DNA of 64,000 nt from Cadophora sp. MPI-SDFR-AT-0126 (GCA_020747065.1 JAGMVK010000002.1:620001-684000); one strand, 5' to 3'. Positions 1 through 11,995 are shown, counted from the first letter of the stretch. Made by a program: numbers and translations. The notes: generated by a model from the letters alone, not told the origin.

Positions 1-70
1 TTTTTCTGTCTTGCTGGGTTAAGTGGTTTGGGGGAATTGGGTGTTGGAGAAGGGAGGGAGAAGAACGTAC

Positions 71-708
71 TTGACGACTTGGGGAGCGATGACCTTGCAG
101 GGACCGCACCAGACAGCGAAACAATCCAGGACAACGATCTTGTTGTCCTTGAGGGCGGTGGTGAAATCAGCCTTGCTGTAAGAGAAGGTGTGTTAGCATA
201 TCTTTCATTGATAAAAACGAAAACCCCAGAACAATTGTTCAGCGCAGTGCCCGCTGCGAGGTAGCGATTGTGAAGTCGAGATCGAAGATGCGGATTGAAG
301 GAAGAGCTGGAGCCTGGAGTTGCAGAGGGAGACTATTGCGTGAGCAGCAATTCCCACCATCCCTCCAGCAGTAGCCCATTCTCCAAGTCCTTTCAACTCG
401 AATCTCATTCATCAAACTCGAACAGCCTATTCCACGATCTTCTATCCCATCCGCAGAGCTCATCAACCAACCCATCACCCCGCGCACCCGTCCCTCCAAA
501 CAAGAGCAAAGCAAACCAAAGAAAACCTCTCCCCTACGCACCTAGCGAGATTGTGAACACCCATTTTCGCAGTAGTACTCTTGAATCCTCTTGTGTTCCT
601 GTATAGGTTTGCGTAAATCGACTTATTCGCAGTCGTTCGTGTTATGAATGTAGGTGTTGTTGTTGATGTTCGTAATAGAGAAGTAGCGGAGCGGGCGAGG
701 AGTGACAT
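71..708 (-). CDS. Thioredoxin, 5' part (3' end outside window), possible mitochondrial presequence
   Basis: Thioredoxins are disulfide reductases. The active site WCGPC is visible in exon 2, after a segment reading KIVVLDCFAVWCGPCK. Exon 1 is 708..542, a 366-bp intron follows (541..176), exon 2 is 175..71, and a GTACGT donor at 70 shows that the gene continues out of the window. The open frame starts at ATG 708 and encodes about 48 residues rich in Arg, Ser and Thr with no acidic residue, typical of a mitochondrial presequence. A second in-frame ATG at 564 begins MGVHNLAS, which looks like the start of a cytosolic thioredoxin. Both start sites could be used. Family assignment is secure; dual targeting is inference. 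Confidence 0.88.
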
Positions 709-2719
709 CAAAGGAAGTTTAAGTAGCCGGTGGAGGGGTAGGTAGGTAGGGTAGAGGGAGAGGCAGAGCAGAGATAAAGGGTTAGAGGGCGGCTGTGGAT
801 GGAAGGCACTGGTGAATGCAAGTGTGCGAGAGCGAATCGATTGGTGCTTGGTAAGGCAGGAGTTGCGTGGGAGAGGGCTGTGGGTGTTGGTTGAGGGGTC
901 TAGCCGGGGACTTGATTTCTAAGGCGAGGATGACGCCTTCATCCTTCATCCTTCATCCACTGCTGTGTCCGAAAAAAAATGATGAGTAAGCGGGTGCTCA
1001 GCCTGTTTCGTTTTCACACTGTTTTGTTGGATTTATATGTTTTTGGAATCAATGCATAGCCTTGAGGGAATATTTCAAATACTAAAAGCGCATGCTTGTG
1101 GAATCTGTTAGATTTGGTTGTTGTTGTTTGGTTGGCTCGCTGAGCGATTGCATAACTTTGATCCTACTGTTTCGTACACAGGAGAGCAAGCCTCTTCCAA
1201 ATACCGAGGTGCCCGAAGGAAGAAATGACAATCATTGGCTTACATACCTACACTCACTTGAGGCTGGAGGGCTTCAGAACGTCATAACTCCAGATGTCTC
1301 TATCAAACGAGTAATCCGTTTATAGCAAGCAGTTTTCATTTTTTTTTCTCCTTAGTACCAACAATTATTAAGTTCGATCGATCCTCATTCACCAGAGGTG
1401 TCCAACGAACCGAAGCCGAGATTCCTCCATCACCAATTCCCTCAGTATTAACACGGGACCCAAATCCCGTAGGGCATCATGGGAGATAGTAATCAGAAAA
1501 TATGGACCGCCTCTTTGCCTGCCATTTTCTATTTTTCCTTTTCCCTCCCCGCTCATTCAGCGGCCGGCGCCAGCGCTTTCTCCCTTGCCCGCAGGTGCGG
1601 ACTGAGACATACATACTTAAGGGTATGGTCGAAGATTCAGATGAGACATGCACTGCATTGCTTTTGCATTGCCTTACCTTGCCTTGCGTTATCGATAGGA
1701 GAATTTCAGACCATTGGGCTGGATCGGATTGGATTGAACGGGATTACCCCACTTGCCTAAATGAGAAGAAAAGTATAGAGAAAAAAGGAATTGGGCTTCC
1801 GGTAAATAATCTTGGTTTTGAAGGGATGAAGATATGGATTGAATTTTTTTCAAGACCGTTGAATCACATTTCATCTCATTTCATCTTTCTTATTCTCTTC
1901 CTTCCTTTCTTTTGCAGATGAACTACAGTATCTGTCTCATCTTATTCTCTCCTTGCATGTCAATAAATACTCCTTCTCCTTCTCCAGCCAGTGGTCCATT
2001 TCCGGACTGGCAAAAGGTGCGTAGGTTCTAAGTACAAACAAGTAAACAAAGAGACGATCACACCCTGAGCGCTCATAATTACAACCCAGGCACATCGATA
2101 CAGATTTCCCTCCCATATCCACCTTGTATCCATCCATCCAGCCATCTATACCCAGCCCGTATCCTGACGTAAAGGAAATCGAACTGATGACTATGACCGA
2201 AGAAGGATTGTGAGAGAGACTTTTAATTAACCCATTCCGTACCACCAAAGTTCCCAAGCACTAAGCAATCCCCCAAGCCAGCCGTCAAAATACAGTAAAA
2301 GCAGAAAAGACAAGTCTATGTGCGGGTGGGGAATCATAATTAAGAAAAGAAATCGTTGTTCAGTTGAGCTACATGGTTTCTGTTCTCTCGGGCGAGGCGA
2401 AGAGGTTCAGTCGCAGGGAGGTGATTGTGCGTTGACGTGTTTTTCTCGAGTAGCTTCACAGGACATGATCTGACAAAGACAAACGTAGCGAAAATTTTGT
2501 AAAGGAAAAGAGTCGAGTGATCGTTTTCGGTCCAAAGAAAAGTCGAAGCGAATGTTGGTTGAAGTTGTATCTCGGTCCAAGGAGATGTTCAAAAGAGTGC
2601 TGATGTCGAAAGCCGACGATGTGTACGTTTTGTAAGGAAATAGTAAGTGAGTGTGGTGCTTGTCCTGCCTCTGTCATGTCATGTCCTGTCAAGTCTCGAG
2701 AATTTAGTCGTGCTAGCCA
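709..2719. other. Intergenic region, no gene recognised
   Basis: This 2-kb stretch holds the thioredoxin promoter side (about 709-1000) and the downstream side of the 844-residue gene. Open frames here are short, lack splice-compatible partners and have no recognisable domain. There are low-complexity tracts such as TTGCATTGCC-like repeats near 1660-1690 and TCATTTCATC-like repeats near 1868-1890. Confidence 0.6.
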
Positions 2720-5254
2720 TTATACCTCCTCTGCCAAACTGTTCCTCTTCTGATCTGTTGAAGCTCGAGGCTTCAAATCTAGTAATCGTGCACTACCTGC
2801 ACTCATGTGGCGTGCATGCTTCTTCCCCAGGTCGATGCTGGTTGCTCTTTGCAGACCATTGTCGGGATCGGGAGAATCGGGAGAATCGGGGGTATCTGGA
2901 GCCTCGCTTGCGTAATCCTCGTCAAAGTCGTTGAGAAGACCTTCCCTCGATTTGGCTCTTGGTTCCCGGTGAACAACTGTAGGATGTCTCCCCACAGCTC
3001 CCCACTTTGACTTTTCTGAAGCTGGGCTAACGATACTACCACCCTCTTCGTCGTCACTAGAAGGCATTGGATTACCTGCTGATTGCCTGCGGATCTTATT
3101 TTTGTCTTCAGGGCCGGGAGTTAGGCGACTGAAATATTCATCTTCGGCAATCCCAAGCTCCTCAGCCGACTCGGAGAATTCTTTCTTGCCAAATGGGCTC
3201 GAGCTATCGGGAATGGGTTGTGGCGTCTGCACGGATCCTCTTTTCGACCCCGTTTTTCTACCCGATAGCCATGATCCCTCGGAATCTATGGAGGCTAATG
3301 ACTGTGATAGAACATTCGCGGGCTCTGGAGAGGGGTCTTCGACGGTTCGATGCCCGCTCGTGGGTGTCTCATTCCGTAATCTCATCGCGTCAATCGACCG
3401 GTATCCGCTTGTAGGTGTGTCGTATCTTGTTCGGGGATCCTCCATCTTTCTTTCTGGCACGGGTACCACATCAGCTTCAGGAGATTGTACTCTTGAATCT
3501 GGAGGTGATATTGGCAATTCCGGGAGGTCTTCTCTAAATTTCGACATGGTTCGTTTGGGAATATTAGATGTTGATCGCATTGGTGTATATCCAATTGTTG
3601 GACCTTGTCCGCCGCTGTGCATCGAATCTCGTGATGTATTAGAAAACGATGACGGTGCAGACTCCTGTTGCTGTTTCTTTGCGCCACGGATCCTGAAGAA
3701 TGATGTCCAAGATTGAGGTGCCTTTGGCGGGGCCGTTGGAATTTGCTGCGAGTCTCTCCTAGCTGCTGATTGCGCCGCAATTGGTAAGGGTTCAGATACT
3801 GGTGGCTCTGTCTTGGAAAGATCCATCATCTGTGATATACTAGATGCACCCCGGGCATGACCTTGCATCCGTGGTGACGAAGTTGGTGAGATATTTGCCC
3901 GCCCAACGGTTCCAACGACGGCCGTTTCAATGACAGGATCCTGAGTTTCCGAAGTAGGCGTCAAGTTTTCTGTAAGGAGACTGGCACTTCGATGGAATGC
4001 TGGTTGTTGTATGCTGTTAGCAGAATCTTGTCGGAATGCATCCGCAGGTCTTTTTCCCCTCCCATTATCGGATCCTACAGATCCTTTCCTTTTGCTCGAG
4101 GTGACTACCGCCGAAGTACCAATACCCAATCCAACCACCTCCCTTCCAAGAACACCTCGTTCCATGTTGGCTGGTGGTGGGGTTCCTTCTCGAGCAGCCG
4201 TAGCCTCATCTGCCTTTTGCTTCTCTTGCCGCCTTGCTAACCTCCTTTCCATTTTGATCCTTTCTGCAATCTTCTTCTTTTCTCTCCTCTTCTGATCTCT
4301 CTCCATGAGTTCGCGTAATTCACCTGCACTCAGATCATCTGCGAGATCATCTACTCTCTTATTCTCCTTCAGTGCCTCCTTCGGTATTGACACCCGATCT
4401 GATACCCTCCTTCTTCTTGAATCTGACCCATCCGAACCAAAACCACTTGCACCTGGGACGTATCGAGGATTTTCGGCATATCTAATAGTCGGTCGGGGAG
4501 CGAGCATATCAAATGCATTCAAAATGTACGAAGGTTGGTGATCGGAGTTGGCGGAAACCGAGGATCGTAATGATTCGGCCAGAGGTAGAGAAATATCAGA
4601 GGGGGGGTTATCCATATGTCGATTGAGTCCCCCACGCATCTTCTTGCTCTCCCGTTTCATTGGTCTGCCAGAGGTAGTTGAATCTGTTGCAGGTCTGTTG
4701 GGCATGAACGCAACCATAGCCTTGATCTCAGCCTCCCGTTGATGTTCTTCCTTTCGCTTCTTACTCGATTTTCTGTGAGCCAGCTCCTGTGCGCTCCTTT
4801 TGTGTAGTGTAGGCATCCTTTGCCAGTTCTGGGTATCCTCTGGAGGTTGTGTGCTAGCTCTGAGAGGTCTCTTCTCAGCTGTCACTGGATCTGGTTTGTC
4901 CGTGTTTGACCTTGCATTTCCTTTGATATTAGCAGGCAGTGGTGGGACAGGAGGACGATCCAAAGTTCGAGGCACTCGGATGCTGTCTTTTCGACCTGGC
5001 GAGAAGCTGTAGGTGCGACGCCTCTCTGGATCTCGCTGCAATTTTTTCGACTCCCTCGAGGATTTTCGTTTTGTGTCTCTCCGACTTCTTCTCCTTTCTG
5101 GACCCGCAGAAGTTAATTCGGAGCCATTATGCCTCGCAGGGTCTCGGAGAGCCCCAGCGTCATGCATCTCGGACGACTGAGGAATTGCTGCCCCACTCGC
5201 CGCAGATGCAGATTTTCTGCGAATGCTTCTCCTCCGGAATGGCCACATGCCCAT
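2720..5254 (-). CDS. Ser/Arg-rich low-complexity protein of unknown function, 844 aa
   Basis: A single uninterrupted frame starts at ATG 5254 (MGMWPFRRRS) and ends with TAA at 2720. I do not recognise a catalytic domain. The N-terminal ~80 residues are very basic with RRRS/RRDTKRK-type clusters that could act as nuclear localisation signals. A charged segment near the middle, containing LSAGELRELMERDQKRREKK followed by more Arg/Lys/Glu, is likely a coiled coil. The rest is Ser/Pro-rich with many possible phosphorylation sites, and near the C-terminus there is a short DSPDSPD repeat. The frame stays open upstream of the start except for one TAG at 5390-5392, so the true N-terminus may lie further 5' (see findings). 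Being a real gene is near certain from length; function is unknown. Confidence 0.85.
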   Translation of the reverse strand: MGMWPFRRRSIRRKSASAASGAAIPQSSEMHDAGALRDPARHNGSELTSAGPERRRSRRDTKRKSSRESKKLQRDPERRRTYSFSPGRKDSIRVPRTLDRPPVPPLPANIKGNARSNTDKPDPVTAEKRPLRASTQPPEDTQNWQRMPTLHKRSAQELAHRKSSKKRKEEHQREAEIKAMVAFMPNRPATDSTTSGRPMKRESKKMRGGLNRHMDNPPSDISLPLAESLRSSVSANSDHQPSYILNAFDMLAPRPTIRYAENPRYVPGASGFGSDGSDSRRRRVSDRVSIPKEALKENKRVDDLADDLSAGELRELMERDQKRREKKKIAERIKMERRLARRQEKQKADEATAAREGTPPPANMERGVLGREVVGLGIGTSAVVTSSKRKGSVGSDNGRGKRPADAFRQDSANSIQQPAFHRSASLLTENLTPTSETQDPVIETAVVGTVGRANISPTSSPRMQGHARGASSISQMMDLSKTEPPVSEPLPIAAQSAARRDSQQIPTAPPKAPQSWTSFFRIRGAKKQQQESAPSSFSNTSRDSMHSGGQGPTIGYTPMRSTSNIPKRTMSKFREDLPELPISPPDSRVQSPEADVVPVPERKMEDPRTRYDTPTSGYRSIDAMRLRNETPTSGHRTVEDPSPEPANVLSQSLASIDSEGSWLSGRKTGSKRGSVQTPQPIPDSSSPFGKKEFSESAEELGIAEDEYFSRLTPGPEDKNKIRRQSAGNPMPSSDDEEGGSIVSPASEKSKWGAVGRHPTVVHREPRAKSREGLLNDFDEDYASEAPDTPDSPDSPDPDNGLQRATSIDLGKKHARHMSAGSARLLDLKPRASTDQKRNSLAEEV

Positions 5255-6905
5255 CTTTCCATTCGGGTCGTTGAGTGTAGCACGACGCTGCCGCGCTGCG
5301 GCTTGGTCTTCGTCGTCGTCCTCCTCGCCGTTCCTCTCTTCTTCGACCCGACCTGCCGGAGTATAATGCCCAATGACCCAGTCGTCGTCCTAGCCCGTGT
5401 GCGCGTCGAAGAGGGCCATGGACCCGTGTGTGAAGAGGGGCGCAAGGATGTATTCGAAGGATATTTGCGCGCTGGCGAGGGCCTTCCTTGCGGCAAGTTC
5501 TTTAGCAGGCTGGAGTATGGGGATATGATTTCTAAAGAAGGTCGTGCGGTTTGCGCTGCATGGTCAGTGCGGTGGCAATTCGAGGTAACAGATGATGCGT
5601 TATATCGTTGTCAGATGGAGGCTGGGAAGGGGGTAAGAAAGGCTCGTTGCTTGGGTGATGTGACGATGTGGTGGTGGTGTTGCAGTCGTGTATAATAGTG
5701 AATCAATCAGTCAGTCGATCCCGGGATGAAGCTCTTGATGCAAGGGGTCGTTAATTGCTGCGTCGCAGTGGGGAGGACAGTGACGGTGAGGCAAGGTGAG
5801 GTGAGGTGAGGTGTGTATGTGTGCAAGTGGTGGAAGGGAAGAGAGCAGTGCAGTGCAGTGCAGTTAGTAAGAAGAAGCAAATGCACGTTTGATGCAAAGG
5901 GAGGGGTGTAGCCTTGAAAGCAAGCAAAGTACTGTATGTATGTATGTATGTATGTATGTATTATTGGCGAAGGAGTGCGTGCAGACCAAGCCATGGCAAG
6001 CCGGACAGGAACGTCTTCCTCCTTCCTTCCTTCTGTCTGTCGTTTCCTCGCCCTCGCTCCTCTCTTCTTCTTCTTGGCCCCTTCCGACGCCCTGGGCTGG
6101 ACCCAAAACCAGCCCAAACGATCAGGCCTCCTCATTTCATCCACTCCCTTCCGCGTTCCTATCCTACCCTACCTTGCTAGCAAGGGCGGGATGCACAACT
6201 TAACTCGACGGACTGCCGAGTTATTGATCTAGTAGTAATGCTTTCAAGAAGACTTAGTTAGTGGTAGTCGTGGTTATCACAAAGTATATGCATCTTGAGG
6301 AATATCTAGTCTTGAAGGTAGGGAGAGGGAGTCCTCTACTAAGTCTATTTCGCAAGTTTCCTGTCTTGGTCCCCTCGATCCAAACGCTCACAGGGAATTG
6401 ACCCGTTTGTCTCCTCTGGGGTTCTTCACCAACTACTGTAGAGTACTGCGGAGCCTGTCCACAGTACCAGAGACTCCACTGACGCCGTTACTACCTCTCG
6501 ACCTACAGAGCCTCGAAGCTGCAAGTCCTCCCAGATCCGGAACGAAACGTGCTCTAAGTACAGCACAGCACAGCCGCAAGAAAGAGGGCTGTGGTACCTC
6601 AAGACTTCCGAATTGACAACTGACACGTATGGAGAGGGGGCAGAGAATGGCAGGGGAGATTGCTGGGGAGTCAAGGGCTGCTTTGAACGCTGTCCCTGAT
6701 TTGCACCGTGGCGGGCATGAAGCGTTCAATAATTGAAGCCTACGGTAAAGCTTCTTCGCCTCTTGTGCACTACAGCCAATTAATTCATGCCGGCAGCCCG
6801 CATGATAGTGCAAGTGGAAGACACCAGACGAACATTTTTCCATGGTTTTGACTGGTGAAGCGGACCACAAACGAAACGGGCATTGATTAGATGCCAGGCC
6901 AGGCT
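5255..6905. other. Upstream region of the Ser/Arg-rich gene, with simple repeats
   Basis: This holds the likely 5' region of the minus-strand gene ending at 2720. It contains (GCAGT)4 at 5845-5864, GGTGA-type repeats around 5800-5815 and a (TGTA)7 microsatellite at 5933-5960. Open frames on both strands between 5.7 and 6.9 kb are low-complexity and show no domain. Confidence 0.5.
5933..5960. repeat. (TGTA)7 microsatellite
   Basis: Seven perfect copies of TGTA, read directly from the sequence. It lies about 0.7 kb upstream of ATG 5254 and could vary in length between isolates. Confidence 0.95.
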
Positions 6906-7283
6906 CTACCAGTCATCATCAGTAATGCGCTCGCTCATCGTCGGCAAGTCGACTCGATGATCTTGTCCCCCCAACGGCCAGTCCTCCGACGGTTCAGCCA
7001 CAGGTGCCGTTTCTACGGCCATGTGGTTTGCAAGCAAGGTTTTAATGGCGTCGGCGAAGGCCCAGATGACCCCGCGAGACTTTGACAGCTCGGAGGGAAA
7101 AGAGAAGCATGATGTCGGCTTCCCGTTGATCAAGACAACGGCACCTATCACGCTATTCTGTGGCTGCTTGCCGCAGGCATGATATCCAAGTCGGTGGATC
7201 ATGCTGCCAATAGCAGGAACACCAATTACTCGCACGTTTGCGGAGTGCAGGATTGTGCAAAGATACCAGGGAAGAGCCTTCAC
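6906..7283 (-). CDS. Possible orphan open frame or gene fragment, up to 125 codons
   Basis: The frame is open for 125 codons, ends in TAG at 6906 and has a GC-biased third position that looks coding. Its first codon is GTG, so the true start must be an internal ATG or lie on an upstream exon I cannot find. I recognise no domain. It contains a motif AFADAIKTLLANHM and an acidic C-terminus. It could be the last exon of a gene, a gene relic, or chance. Confidence 0.2.
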   Translation of the reverse strand: MKALPWYLCTILHSANVRVIGVPAIGSMIHRLGYHACGKQPQNSVIGAVVLINGKPTSCFSFPSELSKSRGVIWAFADAIKTLLANHMAVETAPVAEPSEDWPLGGQDHRVDLPTMSERITDDDW

Positions 7284-8863
7284 TCTGTGATATAATTATA
7301 CGCGAAGCCATCCTCAAAAGAGAAAGCAAGTTTTTTCAACTTTCTCTTCGACTTTGGAGTCTAAGCGTCTAGCCGGGCGATGTTGGGCGACGTCGATCGA
7401 TCTAAATTTGGGCCCAAGCCAAGGCGTTCGTAAAGGGACATTTCGTCACATAATCACCGAAAGAGATGAAGATCAAAGCGGATCAATCAGGCTCTCAAAA
7501 ATGAACAAAGTCGCATTAGCTAACCCGAAAAATGGTTTGCGATAGATCGCGATGAAGGGTGAGATATGTTTCAGTGTTGCACTGGATCGCTACCTTATTG
7601 GCCATCATGATGTTTCGAAAAGAAGAATAATCCGAAATTTATAGTTGCGGTATGCTGCCTCGAGGCTGCTCATATCACATCCCTTCTTCCAGACATCCAG
7701 GCTGTCGAATCATCTCATGATAGAAGCTGCGGGAAGGAGAGACAAAACAGGGATGAGGGTACGAATCCACAGGTACGATCGCTGATAGGCTTGTCGATCA
7801 ATCAGTCTAGACGCAGGGGCTTCTGCAGCATCAAAGTGCGTACTTTACCGAATTCTCGAATCGACGAATAGAATTCACGTTGTCAGAATTCCGAGGGGGC
7901 TGCATCAAAGACCTGTTTCTTGGACAGCAGCAGAGTAACCCAGGGCTGGCTGTTCGAAGAAAACAGTTAAGATGAGCATGATATCAGCTGAGTTCCGTGA
8001 AGCCTCCCGTATCCCCTTCCGATTCAGCCTTACCTACCCCTCCTCCAGATCTCAGGATCGCGACGATTCAGTGGAGGGCCATCTCAAATTACTCGTGGTA
8101 CGAACAAGATCACGACGGCCAGCATGATATTGCGATTGGAAAGTCTGTCCAAACTCCCAATTTCCGGGAACTTTGAGTTATTTATTTCTTTTCGTCCTCT
8201 GTAACACGGCTTGATACAAATCCCCCTTTGATTTTAGGTTCGCCTGCCTACTTCCGGTTTGTTTTTACGAGAGTTCGTTTCGAGAGCTTGCAGGAACGAA
8301 ACCTTATCGTTATGCACGTTCCGGGGCTTCTCATCAGTCGAAGCCGGTCTATCTACACCAGTGTACGCATAGACCGTAGTTACTCTTACTGGGATTGTTA
8401 CTTTGATCGATTGAATCGATAGTAGAAGTTAATAACCTCTCAATGACCTGTCCAAGCTCATGTTTTCAGACCACCGTTACGTTCGATTCAAAGCATTGAA
8501 ACAGTCATCATTCTCGGAGTCTCGCGAATTCCGTTTTTTACAGCAATTACTTGTACTTGAATTCTCTAGCGAGCTGGGATGTACTGTTGCTACTCGACCC
8601 GCATTTGCTGTACCAATCTGATAAAGGAACCAGTTTGACTTTGCCAACACCTGAGGTGAATTTGGGCCTCAATATTTCGCACTTGTCAATGATTTTAATC
8701 GCGCTTCCTAGAAATAGGATCACAGGTATCGTGATTCCTGTGTGCTTCTCAGTCATGCATCGATGATTCAGCAGCGATTTGTTTATACCAATACTTGTCG
8801 AGCTGAGAAGAGAGGCACGGCATTGCCAGAATGAGCCACTTTTCCCGGCCCAACCGCGTCCTG
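7284..8863. other. Intergenic region, no gene recognised
   Basis: About 1.6 kb with only short open frames on either strand. No repeat structure, tRNA or conserved motif was seen. Confidence 0.55.
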
Positions 8864-9458
8864 CTAGGCAGAACAGACAGGCAGACCGAACATTGAGATT
8901 GTAAATTCGTCCTCACCTCGTCTCATCCACTTCTGCCTCCAAACCTTGACCTTCCCCCTCGCCGGTACCCCACTCCCCATCCCACCACCGTCCTCCTCCA
9001 TTTCACCACCACTTACGGGAGCATCAACCTCAACGCCACGCATCCGCAAAGCGCACTCGTTCTCCTAGGCACAAATTTTAAGTAAGGGGAGGCGAGTCAT
9101 TGAAGGTATTAGACCGAGAATGACTGACCAGTTGGACTTTTTGGAGATTTGCCGAGTAGTGTTCGGCTGGAATTGACCTACATTCAAGAGCAGCTTTGGC
9201 ATCAGGAGACGAAGCTGTCAATTTACCACACTTGGCGAGTCCGCGGCTTCCAAGCGGCGTGCCCTTGATCATTATCACAGATGGAGTGACTGCGAGCTCC
9301 ACGAATGTCTTTTTTCTTGTTTCTCGGGCGCCAGAGTGAGAGTCTTTGAGGCTAGCCTTAGGGACTTTGTGGACGAATTTGGCTGGTGTGGTGAAGCGGG
9401 CGCACGGCAGGAGGTTGTTATTGGGAATGGAGGGGCGAAAGTGAGGAGAGTTGAGCAT
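8864..9458 (-). CDS. Small two-exon protein of unknown function, possibly mitochondrial
   Basis: Exon 1 (9458..9129) starts MLNSPHFRPS. A 64-bp intron (9128..9065) has a GTCAGT donor and CTAG acceptor, and exon 2 (9064..8864) continues in phase as ENECALRMRGVEVDAP. The product is about 176 residues. The N-terminus has several Arg/Lys and few acidic residues, compatible with a mitochondrial presequence. Cysteines occur in the middle (AKCGK, ALECR, ENECALR) and exon 2 has a Glu/Gly-rich stretch before a basic segment. I cannot name the family. The phase-perfect intron between two coherent frames is the main support. Confidence 0.5.
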
Positions 9459-10183
9459 GAGCGATTCTGATTCAGTGAGTATGCCGTGCCTTTAGTTTCA
9501 TAAGACTGCTCATGTCTCTCTATTGTTGTTGACTTACAGGATTAACTCGCTTAGAGGAAGAGAGGGCTAGTCGGGTTGGCTGGCAACCTTCGACTTCCAA
9601 AGATCAGGATCAGGCTCGAACCCCACCACAGCACTCAGAGTAACAGCTTATTTCCCCCTTTTCGATAAGCAGAATAAATGGCATGATTAACTTCGCACGA
9701 GTTGCGCCAAGATACGATTTCAATCGCTGTGCCCCGCTGGCATGCCTTAATTTGGTAGTGACTTCCAACACTTACTCAATGTACGAGACTTCGCAGTTTC
9801 CACGGAGATCAAGCTGAAGTTCAGACCCATGCAATGTTTCCAGAGCTTGTGGCATTGGATGAATGGCTGAATAATCAGCGCCCTCAATCTTGGCAGCCGC
9901 AGCGAAATCAATAGCCAATCACATGTAATCCACAACGTTAACACAAACCTCAAAACACCAGATTTCTTTCACGGCCGTATCTTCTTCGGCCGTAGAATCA
10001 AAGCACTCACTCAAAACAACAACATCGCTGTCCGATCTGGCGATCAAAAGCGAGAGCGGAAGCGGAGAAAGGTAAAATTGAGAGAGACATGATAAATATG
10101 AGCTTGAATCCTCCTGACAAAGCAGGTCCTGCGATCGCCACTCGCTAGCAGAGTCAACAGATCGGCATCGGCGTGACGAAACA
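9459..10183. other. Intergenic region between divergent genes
   Basis: About 0.7 kb separates the minus-strand small gene from the plus-strand transcription-factor-like gene, so it probably holds both promoters. No TATA box or operator stands out. The open frames here overlap no recognisable domain. Confidence 0.5.
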
Positions 10184-11995
10184 ATGTCGAATTCTTCAAA
10201 CCCGTTCTTGTTCGTGAACGAGACTAACAAATCGCCCACGTACAAAGTTGGGTATCGCCCCGATGTTCGTTCGCATATACGCAAGCATGTTGCACGGGGG
10301 TTGAATAAGCGGAAGTCTAGCCATGGAGAGCAGCAGGTTGAGCTAGCTTCAGGGGCTGCGGTCATGCCACTTGTAGCAACTTCGGCAAGCTCATATGATT
10401 CCCAGTCAAGTCGGATGTGGTTTTGTAAGGTGTGTGGGAGCTACATGGATGCATCGTTCAATCAGAGCACGCCAGCGAGTGAACAGCATATTCATACACC
10501 AAACCAGATGTGGAGAGCAGTTTTAAGACTAAGTCCTCGTGAGGTGCTGGGATCTGGGAGGCTCGATCCTTTCTCAAGCACCGGTCAGACTCTTGACCCT
10601 GCGAGTCACGAGTTGATGGATCTTGGTATGTGATTTCCGTGTGCATACTCGAGACTTCACGGACGGCATGGACTTACACCCCGCAGCGGTCAATTATCTA
10701 ATCCCAGGACTTATGCCTGATGATCATCCCAACCGCAGCCTAAGCCTCACCAGTGCCTCATCGAGAACCTGGGTTTCTGCTGCTCTAGAACTCCCATGCC
10801 TGTTCAACGCCTTACTAGTTGCCTGCTCCATCGAGCGGGATTTCCTCCAGCAATCCAAACTGAACCTCGAGTCGCGTTACGTGCTGTCAAAGAAGCTTCT
10901 CGTGATTCAAGAACTCAATAAGTTCATCTCCGATCCGGACAATGCACTCTGTGATGAAGTTCTTCTCACGATTCTCGTTCTCGCGTCGCATGATGCCCTC
11001 CAAGCAAAGGAAGAGCCGAACAAGCCGTTCATTTCTCCGATGAAGACAATGCAATGGCTTAACATTTATGGGAATTGCACGTATTCTCCGATGCATTTGA
11101 AAGCACTTTATGATCTTGTTAACATGAGAGGAGGATTGGAAGTCATCAAGCTGCCATGTATGGCTGAAATGATCTTGTTGTAAGTTGAACTGCCCTACGA
11201 CAACTACTATTTATCAATATTGTTTGTCCAGCACTGACTCCATACAGAGGTGACATCATATCCTCTCTCAACACATTCTCCAAGCCCACCTTCCCACCAA
11301 TCTATGCTCACGAGGCATACATCGACTACGCAATGGACTGGGCGAAATCCTCCCCTCAGCTACCTGCCCAGGTCTTGGCAACCTCATTTCGTCGCTACAC
11401 CAAGTACGGGATATCAGAATCACTTCTCCAGATCCTCGAACCACTAGGCGTCACTACCTTGGCCATTAGCTATCATCTTCAGGGACAGACTAATGGTTTG
11501 ACGATCGGAGAGATTGGAAGGACGAGGGCGGCGGTCATGAAGCGATTGTTGATGGTACCCACAGCCGAGGAACTTGGCATGAATGCTATGGTAGCGGGAT
11601 TTCCGAATCTGTATGAGTGCTGTAGACTTACGGCATTCATTTTCAGTGTTGCTGTGACTTTCCCTATTCCGAATACCTTTGACGTGCTGCAACATTATGT
11701 TCAGAAGCTCAAAGCGGCTATTGAAGCCTCATATGTTTTGAGGGATGATGAAGATCTAGTTGCGGAGTTACTGCTGTGGATTTTGATGCTGGGTGGTATT
11801 GCAGCCTTGGATAAACCTGAACGACCATGGTTTGCGGAGCAATTGTCGAAAGTGAAAAACAAGCTGAGGATCGCTTGGGATGAGGCGACGAGCATTTTGG
11901 AGACCTTTCTCTGGCTGGAAAGTGCGTGTGGTGCTGGTGGCCGGCTTCTGTGGGAGGAGTCAGAAGCTCTTGATATACCCTTCACAATCCTTTGA
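10184..11995 (+). CDS. Fungal-specific transcription factor domain protein without a zinc cluster, 560 aa
   Basis: Three exons (10184-10625, 10687-11179, 11248-11995) with introns of 61 and 68 bp give 560 residues. The N-terminus has the pattern FLFVNETNKS followed by DVRSHIRKHVARG. Many fungal proteins carry this in place of a Zn2Cys6 cluster, ahead of the alpha-helical fungal transcription factor domain (Fungal_trans_2/DUF3468 type). The helical C-terminal region starts near AVNYLIPGLMP and SAALELPCLFNALLVACS. No CxxC zinc cluster is present; CKVCG near residue 85 is a lone pair. It is convergent with the D-amino-acid oxidase gene, with only 78 bp between the stops. A regulatory role is inferred from the family. 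Confidence 0.75.

Noticed and set aside
1479..1921. Overlapping plus-strand frames up to 139 codons
   Set aside because: Low-complexity, pyrimidine-rich DNA open in several frames at once; not gene-like.
3102..3716. 204-codon plus-strand frame inside the 844-residue gene
   Set aside because: Antisense shadow of a long Ser-rich coding sequence.
6433..6870. 145-codon minus-strand frame
   Set aside because: Cys- and Arg-rich random-looking translation, no domain or splice partner.
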